Positions 37,397-46,744 are shown, numbered from the stretch's first letter. The stretch is 64,000 bases of DNA from Roseovarius halotolerans (GCF_900172255.1 NZ_FWFU01000004.1:1-64000); one strand, 5' to 3'. Numbers and translations are program-made. Notes: generated by a model not told the origin, from the letters alone.

Positions 37397-37981
37397 TCAG
37401 CCTGTTGCGGTGCGCCCGCGCCGGTCGCGCCTGAGCGATGCATAAAGAACATGCGTTCGCCAGCGCCCGTTGATCTGAAGATAGCTTTGCGCGACGCCCT
37501 CGTATTTGAAGCCGCATTTTTCCAGCAAGCCGCGCGATGCCTGGTTTTCGGGCAGGCAGGCGGCCTCGATCCGGCTGAGGTCGAGCCGTTCAAAGGCGTG
37601 ATGCACCACGGCGAGGATGGCCTCGCGCATGTAGCCCTGGCGCGCAAAGGCCGCACCCGTCCAGTAGCCCAGCGTCCCGGCCTGCGCGGGGCCGCGGCGG
37701 ATATTGTCGAGCGTGATCGCCCCGACCAGCGCGTTGTCCTCGCGCCGGATCAGGAACAGCGGCAGCGCGGTGCACTGCGCGATCGAGCGCTGCGCCCAGT
37801 AGACACGGTTGGAAAACGCCCTGCGCGCAAGGTGGTCATCGGCCCAGGTGGGTTCCCACGGGATGAGGAAAGCGGCGCTTTCCTCGCGCAGGGCGGACCA
37901 TGCGCGGTGATCGGTCAGCACCGGCTGGCGCAGGGTCAGACGCTCGGTCTCGATCCTGACTTTCCGGCGCGGGATGAACAT
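37397..37981 (-). CDS. GNAT N-acetyltransferase (RimJ/RimL type)
   Basis: A 194-residue GNAT protein starting with the RimJ-like ETERLTLRQP segment, followed by ALVGAITLDNIRRG and the acetyl-CoA region GYWTGAAFARQGYMREA, and CLPENQASRGLLEKCGF near the C-terminus. It probably acetylates a protein N-terminus or small amine; target unknown. ATG 37981 sits on the last base of the M16 stop codon; a GTG three bases earlier (37984) is an alternative. It is the last gene of the surf1-thrC-M16-GNAT chain. Confidence 0.85.
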   Translation of the reverse strand: MFIPRRKVRIETERLTLRQPVLTDHRAWSALREESAAFLIPWEPTWADDHLARRAFSNRVYWAQRSIAQCTALPLFLIRREDNALVGAITLDNIRRGPAQAGTLGYWTGAAFARQGYMREAILAVVHHAFERLDLSRIEAACLPENQASRGLLEKCGFKYEGVAQSYLQINGRWRTHVLYASLRRDRRGRTATG

Positions 37982-39243
37982 CACGCGGCGCGCCTGTCCT
38001 GAAGCGCCTGAAGGCTGGGCGCGGCTTCGACCGGACCGTAAAGCGCCATTGCGGCGGGGGCCGTGGTGATCGTGTGTTCGGCCAGCGCGCGCACATCCGA
38101 CAGGGTCACGGCGTCGATCCGGCCGATCACCTCGTCGAGGGGCGGAATGCGGCCCCAGATCTGAAGCATCCGCGCCAGCCGCTCGGCCCGGTTCGAGGGG
38201 CTTTCAAGCCCCATCAGCAGCCCCGCCTTCATCTGGGCGCGGGCGCGTTCGATCTCGTCGGGACGGAAATCCTCGGCGGCGCGTTTCATCTCGTCGATGG
38301 TGATCTGCGCAAGGTTGGCCATCTCGTCGCGCGAGGTGCCCGCATAGATCGTCATCATGCCGGTATCGGCATAGGCTCCGGCCTGCGCGAAGATCGTATA
38401 GCAGAGGCCGCGCCGCTCACGGATTTCCTGGAACAGCCGCGAGGACATCGACCCGCCCAGAGCCGAAGCATAGATCTGCGCAGCATAGATATCACGATGC
38501 GCGTAATCCGGCCCCTCGAAGGCCAGCGCGAAATGCGCCTGTTCCAGTTCCTTGACACGGCGGCTTTCACCCCCGGCGAAACGCGCGGTATCGGGCACAT
38601 AGGGCGTCTTGGGACTCATGTCGCCGAAGAGGCGCTCGGCGGCGCGCACCAGAGCGTCGTGATCGACGGCCCCGGCGGCGGCCAGCACCATCTGGCCGGG
38701 ACCGTAATGTTCCTTGACGAAGCCCTCGAGATCATCGCGCGAGAACGCGCCGACGCGTTCCTCGGGGCCAAGAATGGTGCGCCCCAGCGGATGATCGGGA
38801 TAGGCCTTCTCCTGAAGCCAGTCGAAGATGATGTCGTCGGGCGTATCCAGCGCCTGGCCGATCTCCTGCAGGATCACGCCGCGCTCGATCTCGATCTCGC
38901 GGCCCTCGAAGACCGGGTTGCGCAGGATGTCGGCCACCACATCGAGCGCCAGCGGCACGTCATCCTTGAGCACCCGCGCGTAATAGGCGGTGACTTCGCG
39001 GCTGGTATAGGCGTTGATATAGCCGCCCACATCCTCGATCGCCTCGGCGATGGCCAGCGCGCTGCGCGTCTTTGTGCCCTTGAAGGCCATGTGTTCAAGG
39101 AAATGCGCGATCCCGTTCTGTTCGGCGCGTTCGTGGCGCGCGCCGGCGTTCACCCAGATCCCGATGGCGGCGGATTCCAGGCTCGGCATATGTTCGGTGA
39201 CGATGCGAAACCCGTTGTCGAGCGTGGTCAGATTGACGGTCAA
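37981..39243 (-). CDS. M16 zinc peptidase (processing-peptidase-like)
   Basis: A 420-residue M16 family protein. The inverted zinc motif HFLEH is at 47-51 (His47, Glu50, His51) and the third ligand Glu is in the IERGVILQEI segment about 75 residues later, so the catalytic half is complete. The C-terminal half resembles the inactive partner domain (RGLCYTIFAQAGAYADTG). It resembles the beta subunit of mitochondrial processing peptidase and bacterial homologues near thrC. ATGA overlap with thrC (39240) couples translation. Confidence 0.92.
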   Translation of the reverse strand: MTVNLTTLDNGFRIVTEHMPSLESAAIGIWVNAGARHERAEQNGIAHFLEHMAFKGTKTRSALAIAEAIEDVGGYINAYTSREVTAYYARVLKDDVPLALDVVADILRNPVFEGREIEIERGVILQEIGQALDTPDDIIFDWLQEKAYPDHPLGRTILGPEERVGAFSRDDLEGFVKEHYGPGQMVLAAAGAVDHDALVRAAERLFGDMSPKTPYVPDTARFAGGESRRVKELEQAHFALAFEGPDYAHRDIYAAQIYASALGGSMSSRLFQEIRERRGLCYTIFAQAGAYADTGMMTIYAGTSRDEMANLAQITIDEMKRAAEDFRPDEIERARAQMKAGLLMGLESPSNRAERLARMLQIWGRIPPLDEVIGRIDAVTLSDVRALAEHTITTAPAAMALYGPVEAAPSLQALQDRRAA

Positions 39244-40628
39244 TGCCCGGTCCGTTCCTTGATCAGTGTTTCAATCGCGCCAAGATCGTTGGCGACCCCG
39301 GTCACGCGTTCGGATCGCTCATACAGGTCAGACATGCGCTCGGGCAAGGGGGGATGCACGCCGCTTGCTGCCTCGACGGCGGCGGGGAACTTGGCCGGGT
39401 GGGCGGTGGCAAGGGTGATCATCGGCGTCCCCGGCACGCGCATCTCGTCGGCGACCTTGACGCCGACGGCGCTGTGCGGACACAGGAGTTCGCCCGTGGC
39501 GGCATGGACGCGGCGGATCGTGGCGCTGGTCTCGTCCTCGTCGCAGCGCCCTGAATCGAACGCCTCGCGCAGTGCCTCGAGCGCGCCCTGGCTGACCTTG
39601 AAGCCGCCGGCCTTGAGCTCGTCCATCAGCTGCGCGACGGCGCCGCCATCCTGACCATAGGCATAGAACAGCGCGCGCTCGAAATTGGAGCTGACCTGAA
39701 TGTCCATCGACGGGCTGATCGAGGGGATCACCCCGTCGGGGCGATATTCCCCCGCGCTCAGGCAGCGGTGCAGGATGTCGTTCTGGTTGGTCGCCACCAC
39801 CAGCCGGTCGATGGGCAGCCCCATGCGCCGCGCGATGTAGCCCGCGAAGATATCGCCGAAATTGCCGGTCGGCACCGTGAAGCTGACCTTGCGGTGCGGC
39901 GCGCCAAGGCTGACGGCGGAGGTGAAGTAATAGACCACCTGCGCCAGCACGCGCGCCCAGTTGATCGAATTGACCCCGGCGAGCCCGACCGCGTCGCGGA
40001 ACTCGAAATCGTTGAACATGTCCTTCACGCGGGCCTGGGCATCGTCGAAATGCCCCTCGATGGCGAGCGCGTGGACATTGGACTCGGCCGGCGTGGTCAT
40101 CTGGCGGCGCTGCACTTCGGAGACGCGCCCTTGCGGGAAGAGGATGAACACATCCACCGCATCGAGCCCGCGAAACGCCTCGATCGCGGCGCTGCCGGTG
40201 TCGCCGCTGGTGGCGCCCACGATGCAGACCCGCTGGCCGTTACGCTTGAGCGCGGCCTCGAACAGCTGACCGATCAGCTGCATGGCGAAATCCTTGAACG
40301 CCAGGGTCGGCCCGTGGAACAGCTCGAGCAGGAAATGCCCGCTCTCGAGCTGCTTGAGCGGCGCGCGCGCGACATGGCCGAAGCCCGCATAGGCGCGGGC
40401 GATGATGCCGTGGAATTCCTCGTCGGTGAAGGTGTCGCCGATGAAGGGCCGCATCACCCGGAACGCCGCCTCTTCATAGCTCACGCCCTCAAGCGCGGCG
40501 ATATCGGCGGTGCTCATCTGCGGGATGGTTTCTGGAAGATAGAGCCCGCCGTCGCGCGCCAGCCCGGTCAGCATCGCCTCTTCAAAGCTCAGAACGGGCG
40601 CTTGCCCACGGGTCGAGATGTATCTCAT
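39240..40628 (-). CDS. thrC: Threonine synthase
   Basis: A PLP enzyme that converts O-phosphohomoserine to threonine, 462 residues, long-type as in other proteobacteria. The N-terminal MRYISTRG segment is typical, the PLP lysine is Lys112 in GPTLAFKDFAMQL, and the phosphate loop lies in ATSGDTGSAAIEAF, followed by PTGNFGDIFAGY. ATG 40628 overlaps the SURF1 stop by four bases. The chain surf1-thrC-M16-GNAT is a recurrent order in this family. Confidence 0.96.
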   Translation of the reverse strand: MRYISTRGQAPVLSFEEAMLTGLARDGGLYLPETIPQMSTADIAALEGVSYEEAAFRVMRPFIGDTFTDEEFHGIIARAYAGFGHVARAPLKQLESGHFLLELFHGPTLAFKDFAMQLIGQLFEAALKRNGQRVCIVGATSGDTGSAAIEAFRGLDAVDVFILFPQGRVSEVQRRQMTTPAESNVHALAIEGHFDDAQARVKDMFNDFEFRDAVGLAGVNSINWARVLAQVVYYFTSAVSLGAPHRKVSFTVPTGNFGDIFAGYIARRMGLPIDRLVVATNQNDILHRCLSAGEYRPDGVIPSISPSMDIQVSSNFERALFYAYGQDGGAVAQLMDELKAGGFKVSQGALEALREAFDSGRCDEDETSATIRRVHAATGELLCPHSAVGVKVADEMRVPGTPMITLATAHPAKFPAAVEAASGVHPPLPERMSDLYERSERVTGVANDLGAIETLIKERTGH

Positions 40629-41308
40629 GCGGTGTCGCCTTTCGCTGTCTTGCGCGAGCGCCAAAGGAAATAGCCGGTCATCGCGGCCCAGATCGCGGCC
40701 AGGGAAAACCAGGTGATCGCGTATTCGAGGTGATCGTTCGGAATGGCGCCCGTGTCCACCGGCAAGGGCGTCACCGGACCATCGGAAAAGGATGTCTCGC
40801 GCGCCACCACTAGCAGCGGATCGGTATCGAGGGCCGTCGCCATCTGGTCGAGGTCGCGGGCGAACCACATGTTTTCCGCCACGTCATTGGCGGGGGTCGC
40901 GCTGTTGCGGTCATCGGGCCAGTGCAGGTTGCCCGTGATCGTGACCTCGCCCTCGGGCGGCGCGGGAATATCGACGGCGGTCTTGACGAAGCCCCTATCC
41001 ACAAGGATGCGCCGCGCGCCCATGTCGAGCGCCGAGATCACGCGGTAACCCGCGCCCACCTGTTTCTGGCTGACCAGCACGCGCAGCGCGTCATCCCCCA
41101 TCTGCCCGCTGACCCGCACCGGCAGGTAGCGGTCGGCTTCGGGGTCGGGCTGTGGCGGCAACGCGACGGGGTCGGCGCCGATCCGGGCCTCGATATCGGC
41201 CAGAACGCCCTCTTTCCAGGCCAGGCGTTGCATCTGCCAGGTGCCAAGGCCGATCAGGATGGCCACACCGGCCAGACCGAAGATCAGGGGAACGAGGTAA
41301 CGTGCCAA
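40625..41308 (-). CDS. SURF1-family cytochrome oxidase assembly protein
   Basis: A 227-residue protein with a membrane helix at each end (about 4-20 and 205-222) and a periplasmic domain between. Family blocks are LGTWQMQRLAWKEGVLA, RILVDRGFVKTA and HLEYAITWFSLA. SURF1 delivers or inserts heme a into subunit I of aa3 oxidase. It follows the cta operon but a terminator lies between, so it may be transcribed separately with thrC. Confidence 0.92.
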   Translation of the reverse strand: MARYLVPLIFGLAGVAILIGLGTWQMQRLAWKEGVLADIEARIGADPVALPPQPDPEADRYLPVRVSGQMGDDALRVLVSQKQVGAGYRVISALDMGARRILVDRGFVKTAVDIPAPPEGEVTITGNLHWPDDRNSATPANDVAENMWFARDLDQMATALDTDPLLVVARETSFSDGPVTPLPVDTGAIPNDHLEYAITWFSLAAIWAAMTGYFLWRSRKTAKGDTA

Positions 41309-41340
41309 TCAGGGGCGCTCCGTTGGAAGTCGGAAAAGGA

Positions 41341-41365
41341 AAAGCGCGCGAAGCCCGCGCGCTTT
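41341..41365 (-). terminator. Rho-independent terminator of the cta operon
   Basis: On the minus strand a perfect 10-bp stem AAAGCGCGCG/CGCGCGCTTT (41356-41365/41341-41350) with a 5-base loop is followed by TTCCTTTTCCG, a T-rich tail. It lies between ctaE and the SURF1 gene and should end most cta transcripts. Confidence 0.75.
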
Positions 41366-41417
41366 GTGTTCTTGCGTTTCGGAGACGGAAATGCAACCGC
41401 CCCGTGGCCTGCCGGGC

Positions 41418-42230
41418 TCAGCCGCCCCAGATATAGACCGCTGCGAACAGGAACAGCCAGACCACGTCGACGAAGTGCCAATACCAGGCGGCGGCCTCGA
41501 AGCCGACATGATTTTCCGGCGTGAAGTGGCCGCGCAGAACCCGCATCAGGCAGACGAACAGGAAGATCGTGCCGATCACCACATGCGCGCCGTGAAAGCC
41601 CGTCGCCATGAAGAAGTTGGCGCCATAGATATTGCCCGAGAAGCCGAAACCGGCATGGCTGTATTCGTAGATCTGGAAGACCGTGAACAGCGCGCCGAGC
41701 GCGATCGCGATGGCGAGGCCGGACTTGATGTCCTTGCGGTTGTTCTCATGCACCAGCGCGTGGTGCGCCCATGTCGCCGCCGCACCCGAGCAGAGCAGGA
41801 TCAGCGTGTTGATCAGCGGCAGATGCCACGGATCGAAGGTCTCGATCCCCGCCGGGGGCCACTGGCCGTCCACGGCCGGGCTTTGGGGCCCCATCGGATA
41901 CATTGCGTGCTTGAAGAAGCTCCAGAACCACGCCGCGAAGAACATGACCTCGGACATGATGAACATGATGAAGCCATAGCGCAGGCCGATGCGCACGACC
42001 GGGGTATGATCGCCGGCCTGGTTCTCGGCCACGGTGTCCGACCACCAGCCGAACATGACGTAAAGCACGCCGACAAACCCGATCAGGAACACCCAGGGCT
42101 GGTTGTTCGCCGCCTGCGGCGACATCCAGAGGACCGCGCCGAACAGCATGACAAATCCCGACAAGGCGCCCAGGAGCGGCCAGATCGAGGGGTTCAGGAT
42201 GTGGTAATCGTGGTTTTTTTCGTGTGCCAT
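41418..42230 (-). CDS. ctaE: Cytochrome c oxidase subunit III
   Basis: A 270-residue polytopic protein with seven membrane helices, subunit III of the aa3 oxidase. Family blocks are [20 protein letters not shown] at the N-terminus, [10 protein letters not shown], and the C-terminal [13 protein letters not shown]-like segment ([18 protein letters not shown]) with [11 protein letters not shown] at the end. It is the final gene of the cta operon, 26 bases after ctaG. Confidence 0.97.
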   Translation of the reverse strand: MAHEKNHDYHILNPSIWPLLGALSGFVMLFGAVLWMSPQAANNQPWVFLIGFVGVLYVMFGWWSDTVAENQAGDHTPVVRIGLRYGFIMFIMSEVMFFAAWFWSFFKHAMYPMGPQSPAVDGQWPPAGIETFDPWHLPLINTLILLCSGAAATWAHHALVHENNRKDIKSGLAIAIALGALFTVFQIYEYSHAGFGFSGNIYGANFFMATGFHGAHVVIGTIFLFVCLMRVLRGHFTPENHVGFEAAAWYWHFVDVVWLFLFAAVYIWGG

Positions 42231-42256
42231 CTTGGTCTTTATCCCTCGTGGAAGGC

Positions 42257-42841
42257 TCAGTTCTGTTTTATTTCGGTTTCGCCGGTCCGATCAAGGGCGG
42301 CGTGGTCTTCGGGCATGTCGATCTCGTAGAACGTATAGGACAGCGTGATCGTGTGCACGAGCTTCGCGTCCCGGTCATCGACCATTTCGGGATCGACATA
42401 GAAGGTCACCGGCATCTCGACGCGCTCGCCGGGTTGCAGGATCTGCTCGGTAAAGCAGAAACAGTCGATCTTGGTAAAGAAGCTGCCCGCCTCGAAGGGC
42501 GTCACGTTATAGCTCGATTGCCCGGCGATGGGGTGATCGGTGGGGTTGTAGGCCTCGTAGAAGGCCAGCCCGGTTTCCCCGATGCGCAGTTCCATTTCGC
42601 GCTGCATGGGCTTGAATTCCCAGGGGAATCCCCGCTCCTTGCTGGCGTCGAAGCGCACTTTCACGGTGCGCTCCAGAATCTCGTCCGACCCGGCGGTCGC
42701 GGTGCTGGTCTCGCCGCCGTAACCGGTGACGCGGCAAAACCAGTCATAAAGCGGCACAGACGCCCAGCCCAGCGCGCCCATTGTCAGGACCACTGCGACC
42801 AGCGACACCACGGTCTTGTTTATTCCATTCAATTTCATCAA
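42257..42841 (-). CDS. ctaG: Cytochrome c oxidase copper assembly protein CtaG (Cox11)
   Basis: A 194-residue membrane-anchored protein that delivers copper to the CuB site. One N-terminal helix (about 9-27) is followed by the periplasmic immunoglobulin-like domain, [15 protein letters not shown], and the copper-binding [10 protein letters not shown] with two Cys. The start overlaps the small upstream gene by ATGA. Confidence 0.96.
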   Translation of the reverse strand: MMKLNGINKTVVSLVAVVLTMGALGWASVPLYDWFCRVTGYGGETSTATAGSDEILERTVKVRFDASKERGFPWEFKPMQREMELRIGETGLAFYEAYNPTDHPIAGQSSYNVTPFEAGSFFTKIDCFCFTEQILQPGERVEMPVTFYVDPEMVDDRDAKLVHTITLSYTFYEIDMPEDHAALDRTGETEIKQN

Positions 42842-43002
42842 TCCCGCGCCTCGCTGGACGGTTGCATGGTGAAATCATCGGTCGTGACCTTGGCCACGGT
42901 CAGGCCGAAGACCAGCGCGACGAAGGCCGCCAGGACCAGCCCGAGGCCCAAGTTGCGGCCAAAGCGGCGCTTGTGAAGGTCGTGTTCCTCGCGAAAGCTC
43001 AT
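42838..43002 (-). CDS. Small single-helix protein of the cta operon (CoxF-like)
   Basis: A 54-residue protein with a charged N-terminus ([17 protein letters not shown]) and one membrane helix (about 18-37). It lies between ctaB and ctaG, 4 bases after ctaB, and overlaps ctaG. Small proteins at this site in related genomes are annotated as CoxF-like assembly factors; no motif proves this. ATG 43002 is chosen because the upstream extension is antisense-like and Cys/Trp rich. Confidence 0.7.
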   Translation of the reverse strand: MSFREEHDLHKRRFGRNLGLGLVLAAFVALVFGLTVAKVTTDDFTMQPSSEARD

Positions 43003-43006
43003 CCGC

Positions 43007-43948
43007 TTACCAGCCCCCCAGCCCGTAGGGCACCAGCGCCGCTTCCAGCGCGATCGCCCCGAAATGCAGGAACAGGTAGTAGAGCGACAGGCGGAAGAAC
43101 CGCTTTTCGACCGCGTAGCCATCGGCCTCTGCCATGTCCTCGTCGCGCCGCCAGATGCGAAGCGCGCCCACCAGGAACAGCGCGTTCAGCACCAGCGCCA
43201 CCGCCACGTAAAGCGGCCCGCCCACGGCGGTGAAGCCCGTGCCCACCGCCAGCGCCGCGAGCAGGATCGTGTAGATCAGGATATGCCTGCGGGTGACGCG
43301 GCGGCCATGCGTGACCGTCAGCATCGGCACCCCGGCCTTTTCGTAATCCGAACGCATGAACAGCGCCAGCGCCCAGAAATGCGGCGGCGTCCACATGAAG
43401 ATCAGCGCGAACATCAGCACCGATTCCACGCTGACCGTGCCGGTTGCGGCGGCCCAGCCGATCATCGGCGGAAACGCCCCGGCGGCGCCGCCGATCACGA
43501 TGTTCTGCGGCGTCCAGCGCTTGAGCCACATGGAATAGATGACGACATAGAAGAAGATGGTGAAGGCGAGGAGCGCCGCCGCCACGAGATTCGTCGCCAG
43601 CGCCAGCATCACCACCGCGAAACCGGCCAGCGCGATGCCAAAGGCGAATGCCTCGTCCTCGGTGATGGTGCCAGCCGGGATCGGCCGCGAGCGGGTGCGC
43701 TTCATCACCCGGTCGATATCGGCATCCCACCACATGTTGAGCGCGCCCGAAGCGCCCCCGCCCACGGCAATGAACAGGATCGCGGCAAATCCCACCACCG
43801 GGTGCACCCCGACCGGCGCGGCCAGAAGGCCGACCAGCGCGGTGAACACCACCAGCGTCATCACCCGCGGCTTGAGCAGGGCGAAATAATCGCCAAACCC
43901 TGCCTCGCCGGTCCGGCTGGTCGCTGTGTTGAAACTTGCGTCGCTCAT
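43007..43948 (-). CDS. ctaB: Protoheme IX farnesyltransferase (heme O synthase)
   Basis: A UbiA-family prenyltransferase, 313 residues and nine helices, that adds a farnesyl chain to heme b for the heme a pathway. The first Asp-rich motif is [19 protein letters not shown] and the second is in the [14 protein letters not shown] region. It follows ctaC after an 84-base spacer with a strong hairpin and is 4 bases from the small downstream gene. Confidence 0.96.
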   Translation of the reverse strand: MSDASFNTATSRTGEAGFGDYFALLKPRVMTLVVFTALVGLLAAPVGVHPVVGFAAILFIAVGGGASGALNMWWDADIDRVMKRTRSRPIPAGTITEDEAFAFGIALAGFAVVMLALATNLVAAALLAFTIFFYVVIYSMWLKRWTPQNIVIGGAAGAFPPMIGWAAATGTVSVESVLMFALIFMWTPPHFWALALFMRSDYEKAGVPMLTVTHGRRVTRRHILIYTILLAALAVGTGFTAVGGPLYVAVALVLNALFLVGALRIWRRDEDMAEADGYAVEKRFFRLSLYYLFLHFGAIALEAALVPYGLGGW

Positions 43949-43994
43949 CCTGGTCTCCGGGTTCGGATCGTGTCAGGCATCGCTGCGGATGCTG

Positions 43995-44022
43995 AAGGGC
44001 GCGCAGCCTGGCGCGCGCCCTT
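43995..44022 (-). promoter_or_regulatory. Strong hairpin between ctaC and ctaB
   Basis: A perfect 10-bp stem AAGGGCGCGC/GCGCGCCCTT (43995-44004/44013-44022) with an 8-base loop. No T-run follows on the minus strand, so it is more likely an mRNA processing or stability element that would keep ctaC transcript levels above those of downstream genes. Confidence 0.55.
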
Positions 44023-44032
44023 GGCTGTCATG

Positions 44033-44875
44033 TCAGTCGGCCAGGGCCACCTGCACGTCGCGCGGCGTGCCGGCATATTCCTCGATCGCGCCATCCAGCC
44101 AGCGGTCGTAATCTTCCTGGCTCACCACCTTCACGGTGATCGGCATATAGGCGTGGTCCTTGCCGCACAGTTCGCTGCACTGGCCGAAATAGATGCCTTC
44201 CTTCTCGGCGTTGAACCACAGTTCCGCCAGACGGCCCGGCACCGCGTCCTGCTTGACGCCGAAGGCGGGGATGGTCCAGCTGTGGATCACGTCGGCGCCC
44301 GTCACCTGCATGACGACGGTCTTGTTGACCGGCACCACGACGGCGGTATTGGTCGCCAGCAGGTATTCATCCTGGCTGTAGCCGTATTCCTCGAGCTCGT
44401 CGCGCGACAGCATGAAGCTGTCGAAGGCGAAATCGTGGTCGGTGTATTCATAGCCCCAATACCATTGGTAGCCGGTCACCTTGATGTTGATGTCGGCCTC
44501 GGGGATTTCCTGCTGCTTGAACAGCACCGGCAGCGAGAACGCCCCGATGAACACCAGAATCACGATCGGCACGATCGTCCATGCGATCTCGAGCGGCGAG
44601 TTGTGGGTGAAGCTGGCCGAATTCGGGTTCTTGCGGCGGTTGTAGCGCACCATCACGACAACCAGCAGGGCACAGACGAAGATGGTGATCGCGGTGATGA
44701 TCACCAGAATCATCCCGTCCAGCCAGTGCAGGTCGCGCGCCAGTTCGGTCGCGGCGGGCTGAAAGCCGATGCCGCCATCCTTGGGCGCGCCGATGATCTC
44801 GAGACCGTCCTGCGCATACGCGGGGTTGAAGGAAACGGCGGCCATCGCGGCCAATAGGCTAAGGAATCGTCGCAT
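44033..44875 (-). CDS. ctaC: Cytochrome c oxidase subunit II
   Basis: The 280-residue CuA subunit of aa3 oxidase. A signal peptide (cleavage near NPAYAQ, residue 21) precedes two membrane helices and the periplasmic cupredoxin domain. CuA ligands are all present: His198, Cys233, Glu235, Cys237, His241 and Met244 ([15 protein letters not shown]). The aromatic patch YQWYWGYEY for electron entry is intact. ATG 44875 gives a complete signal peptide. First gene of the cta operon; a perfect FNR-type site lies 146 bases upstream. Confidence 0.97.
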   Translation of the reverse strand: MRRFLSLLAAMAAVSFNPAYAQDGLEIIGAPKDGGIGFQPAATELARDLHWLDGMILVIITAITIFVCALLVVVMVRYNRRKNPNSASFTHNSPLEIAWTIVPIVILVFIGAFSLPVLFKQQEIPEADINIKVTGYQWYWGYEYTDHDFAFDSFMLSRDELEEYGYSQDEYLLATNTAVVVPVNKTVVMQVTGADVIHSWTIPAFGVKQDAVPGRLAELWFNAEKEGIYFGQCSELCGKDHAYMPITVKVVSQEDYDRWLDGAIEEYAGTPRDVQVALAD

Positions 44876-45020
44876 TTTGCACCCTGATCGGTTGAAGCGG
44901 TCGGTTTGTTTTTCGCAGCGTCGGACCCGGCAAGCGCGGAATCCCGTTGTTTCACCGACGTTAGAAACCATATTCTGACACGGCAGACAAGAAAGACCGT
45001 TGCGGCAAACGGACGCTTTT

Positions 45021-45034
45021 TTGATTTAGATCAA
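45021..45034. promoter_or_regulatory. FNR/FnrL-type operator
   Basis: TTGATTTAGATCAA is a perfect match to the FNR-family consensus TTGAT-N4-ATCAA. It is in the 194-base divergent spacer between ctaC (start 44875) and tldD (start 45070), centred 42 bases before tldD and about 153 before ctaC. In relatives FnrL controls oxygen-responsive genes including oxidases, so oxygen control of one or both transcripts is likely. Confidence 0.75.
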
Positions 45035-45069
45035 ACTCCAATGTCGCACCTTATCAAGGAACACAACCC

Positions 45070-46494
45070 ATGACCGACGCCGCCTTTCGCCCCTTCGAGA
45101 CCATGCTCGACCGCGATGCCGCCCTTGCGCGGCTGCGCGACGCGACCGCCGGCGCCGACGATGGCGAGCTGTTTCTGGAGCGCCGCCAGTCGGAGTCGCT
45201 GGTCTTCGATGACGGTCGCGTCAGGACCGCATCTTTCGACGCTGCACAGGGTTTCGGGCTGCGCGCGGTGCGCGGCGAGGTGGCGGGCTATGCCCATTCC
45301 TCGGACATTTCCGAATCCGCACTGGCCCGCGCCGTCGAAACCGCGCGCCTTGCCGTGGGCGATGGCGGCGGCGTGATGGCGCCGCCCCCGGCGCGCACCA
45401 ATCGCCACCTCTATACCGATGCCGATCCGATCGCGGGCGCCGATTTTCCCGTCAAGCTCGAGACCCTGCGCGAGATCGACGCCTACGCGCGCGGCCTCGA
45501 TCCGCGGGTGGTGCAGGTGACGGCCTCGCTGGCGGCCTCGCATCAGGAGGTGGTGATCCTGCGCGCCGATGGCAGCGAGGTCAGCGATTCGCGTCCGATG
45601 GTGCGCGTCAATGTCTCGGTCATCGTCGAACAGGACGGGCTGCGTGAATCCGGATCGGCGGGCGGCGGCGGGCGGGTCGGCCTTGACGGGCTGATCGACC
45701 CCGCCGACTGGCAGGCCAAGACGCAGGAGGCGTTGCGCATCGCGCTGGTGAACCTGCGCGCCGAGCCCGCCCCGGCGGGGGTGATGGACGTGGTGCTCGG
45801 CCCCGGCTGGCCCGGCATCCTGCTGCACGAGGCCATCGGCCACGGGCTCGAGGGCGATTTCAACCGCAAGGGCAGCTCGGCCTTTGCCGGGCTGATGGGC
45901 CAGCGCATCGCGGCGCCCGGCGTCACCGTGCTGGACGATGGCACGATCCCCGACCGGCGCGGCTCGATCACCGTCGATGACGAGGGCACGCCCAGCGCCC
46001 GCAACACCCTGATCGAGGATGGCATTCTCGTGGGCTTCATGCAGGACCGCCAGAACGCCCGCCTGATGGGGGTTGAACCCACCGGAAACGGGCGGCGCGA
46101 AAGCTATGCCCACGCCCCCATGCCGCGGATGACCAATACCTACATGCTGGGCGGCGATGCCGACCCCGCCGACATCCTGGCCGATCTCGATGACGGCATC
46201 TATGCTGTGGGCTTTGGCGGCGGGCAGGTGGATATCACCAACGGCAAGTTCGTTTTTTCCTGCACCGAGGCCTACCGCGTGAAGAACGGCAAGGTCGGCG
46301 CACCCGTGAAGGGCGCGACGCTGATCGGCGACGGCGCCACCGCGCTTCAGCAGATCCGCGCGCTTGGCAACGACATGGCGCTCGATCCCGGCATGGGCAA
46401 TTGCGGCAAGGCCGGCCAATGGGTACCCGTCGGCGTCGGTCAACCGACCGTGATGATCGGCGGCCTCACGGTTGGCGGCTCTGCGGCGGGCTGA
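45070..46494 (+). CDS. tldD: TldD metalloprotease subunit
   Basis: The 474-residue catalytic partner of the TldD/E protease. The zinc motif HEAIGH is at 253-258, in LLHEAIGHGLEGDFNRKG, and the C-terminal block NGKFVFSCTEAYRVKNGKVG is typical. The partner PmbA/TldE is at 6146-7492. It is divergent from the cta operon, a gene order seen in other roseobacters. The start follows AAGGAACACAACCC, a good ribosome site. Confidence 0.95.
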   Translation: MTDAAFRPFETMLDRDAALARLRDATAGADDGELFLERRQSESLVFDDGRVRTASFDAAQGFGLRAVRGEVAGYAHSSDISESALARAVETARLAVGDGGGVMAPPPARTNRHLYTDADPIAGADFPVKLETLREIDAYARGLDPRVVQVTASLAASHQEVVILRADGSEVSDSRPMVRVNVSVIVEQDGLRESGSAGGGGRVGLDGLIDPADWQAKTQEALRIALVNLRAEPAPAGVMDVVLGPGWPGILLHEAIGHGLEGDFNRKGSSAFAGLMGQRIAAPGVTVLDDGTIPDRRGSITVDDEGTPSARNTLIEDGILVGFMQDRQNARLMGVEPTGNGRRESYAHAPMPRMTNTYMLGGDADPADILADLDDGIYAVGFGGGQVDITNGKFVFSCTEAYRVKNGKVGAPVKGATLIGDGATALQQIRALGNDMALDPGMGNCGKAGQWVPVGVGQPTVMIGGLTVGGSAAG

Positions 46495-46554
46495 GCGTTG
46501 GGGCTGCGCGCGCCCTGTTCACGATTCACCCGCCCTCGACGGCCACTGACAGGC

Positions 46555-46599
46555 GCACCGACGCGATACCGATGCAATGCCGGGGCGATACCGAAAGCG
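46555..46599. repeat. Array of 11-bp units with ACCG...CG core, array 2
   Basis: Units start at 46555, 46566, 46577 and 46588: GCACCGACGCG, ATACCGATGCA, ATGCCGGGGCG and ATACCGAAAGCG (the last with one extra base). Laid against 12147-12190 the two arrays align through ACCGACGCGATACCGA and CGATACCGAA...TTCC. It lies between tldD and dprA, upstream of dprA, as the other array lies upstream of mscS. Confidence 0.7.
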
Positions 46600-46687
46600 T
46601 TTCCATATCGTCGGGGAGAATAATTAAGGCGCAATATCAATATCTTGAAATAATTCTCGCAAAGAATCGCGACTCGCCCGTTTGCGG

Positions 46688-46704
46688 TTTACCAGCCGTT
46701 AACC
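46688..46704 (+). promoter_or_regulatory. CtrA-like box upstream of dprA
   Basis: TTTA-N7-TTAACC matches the CtrA consensus TTAA-N7-TTAAC with one mismatch in the first half. It ends 40 bases before the dprA ATG. In Rhodobacter, dprA is reported to depend on CtrA, which supports a functional site; binding is not shown by sequence alone. Confidence 0.5.
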
Positions 46705-46744
46705 ACCCCTGCGCATAGTGGGTTTGCAAGCAGGCGGAGCGGCG

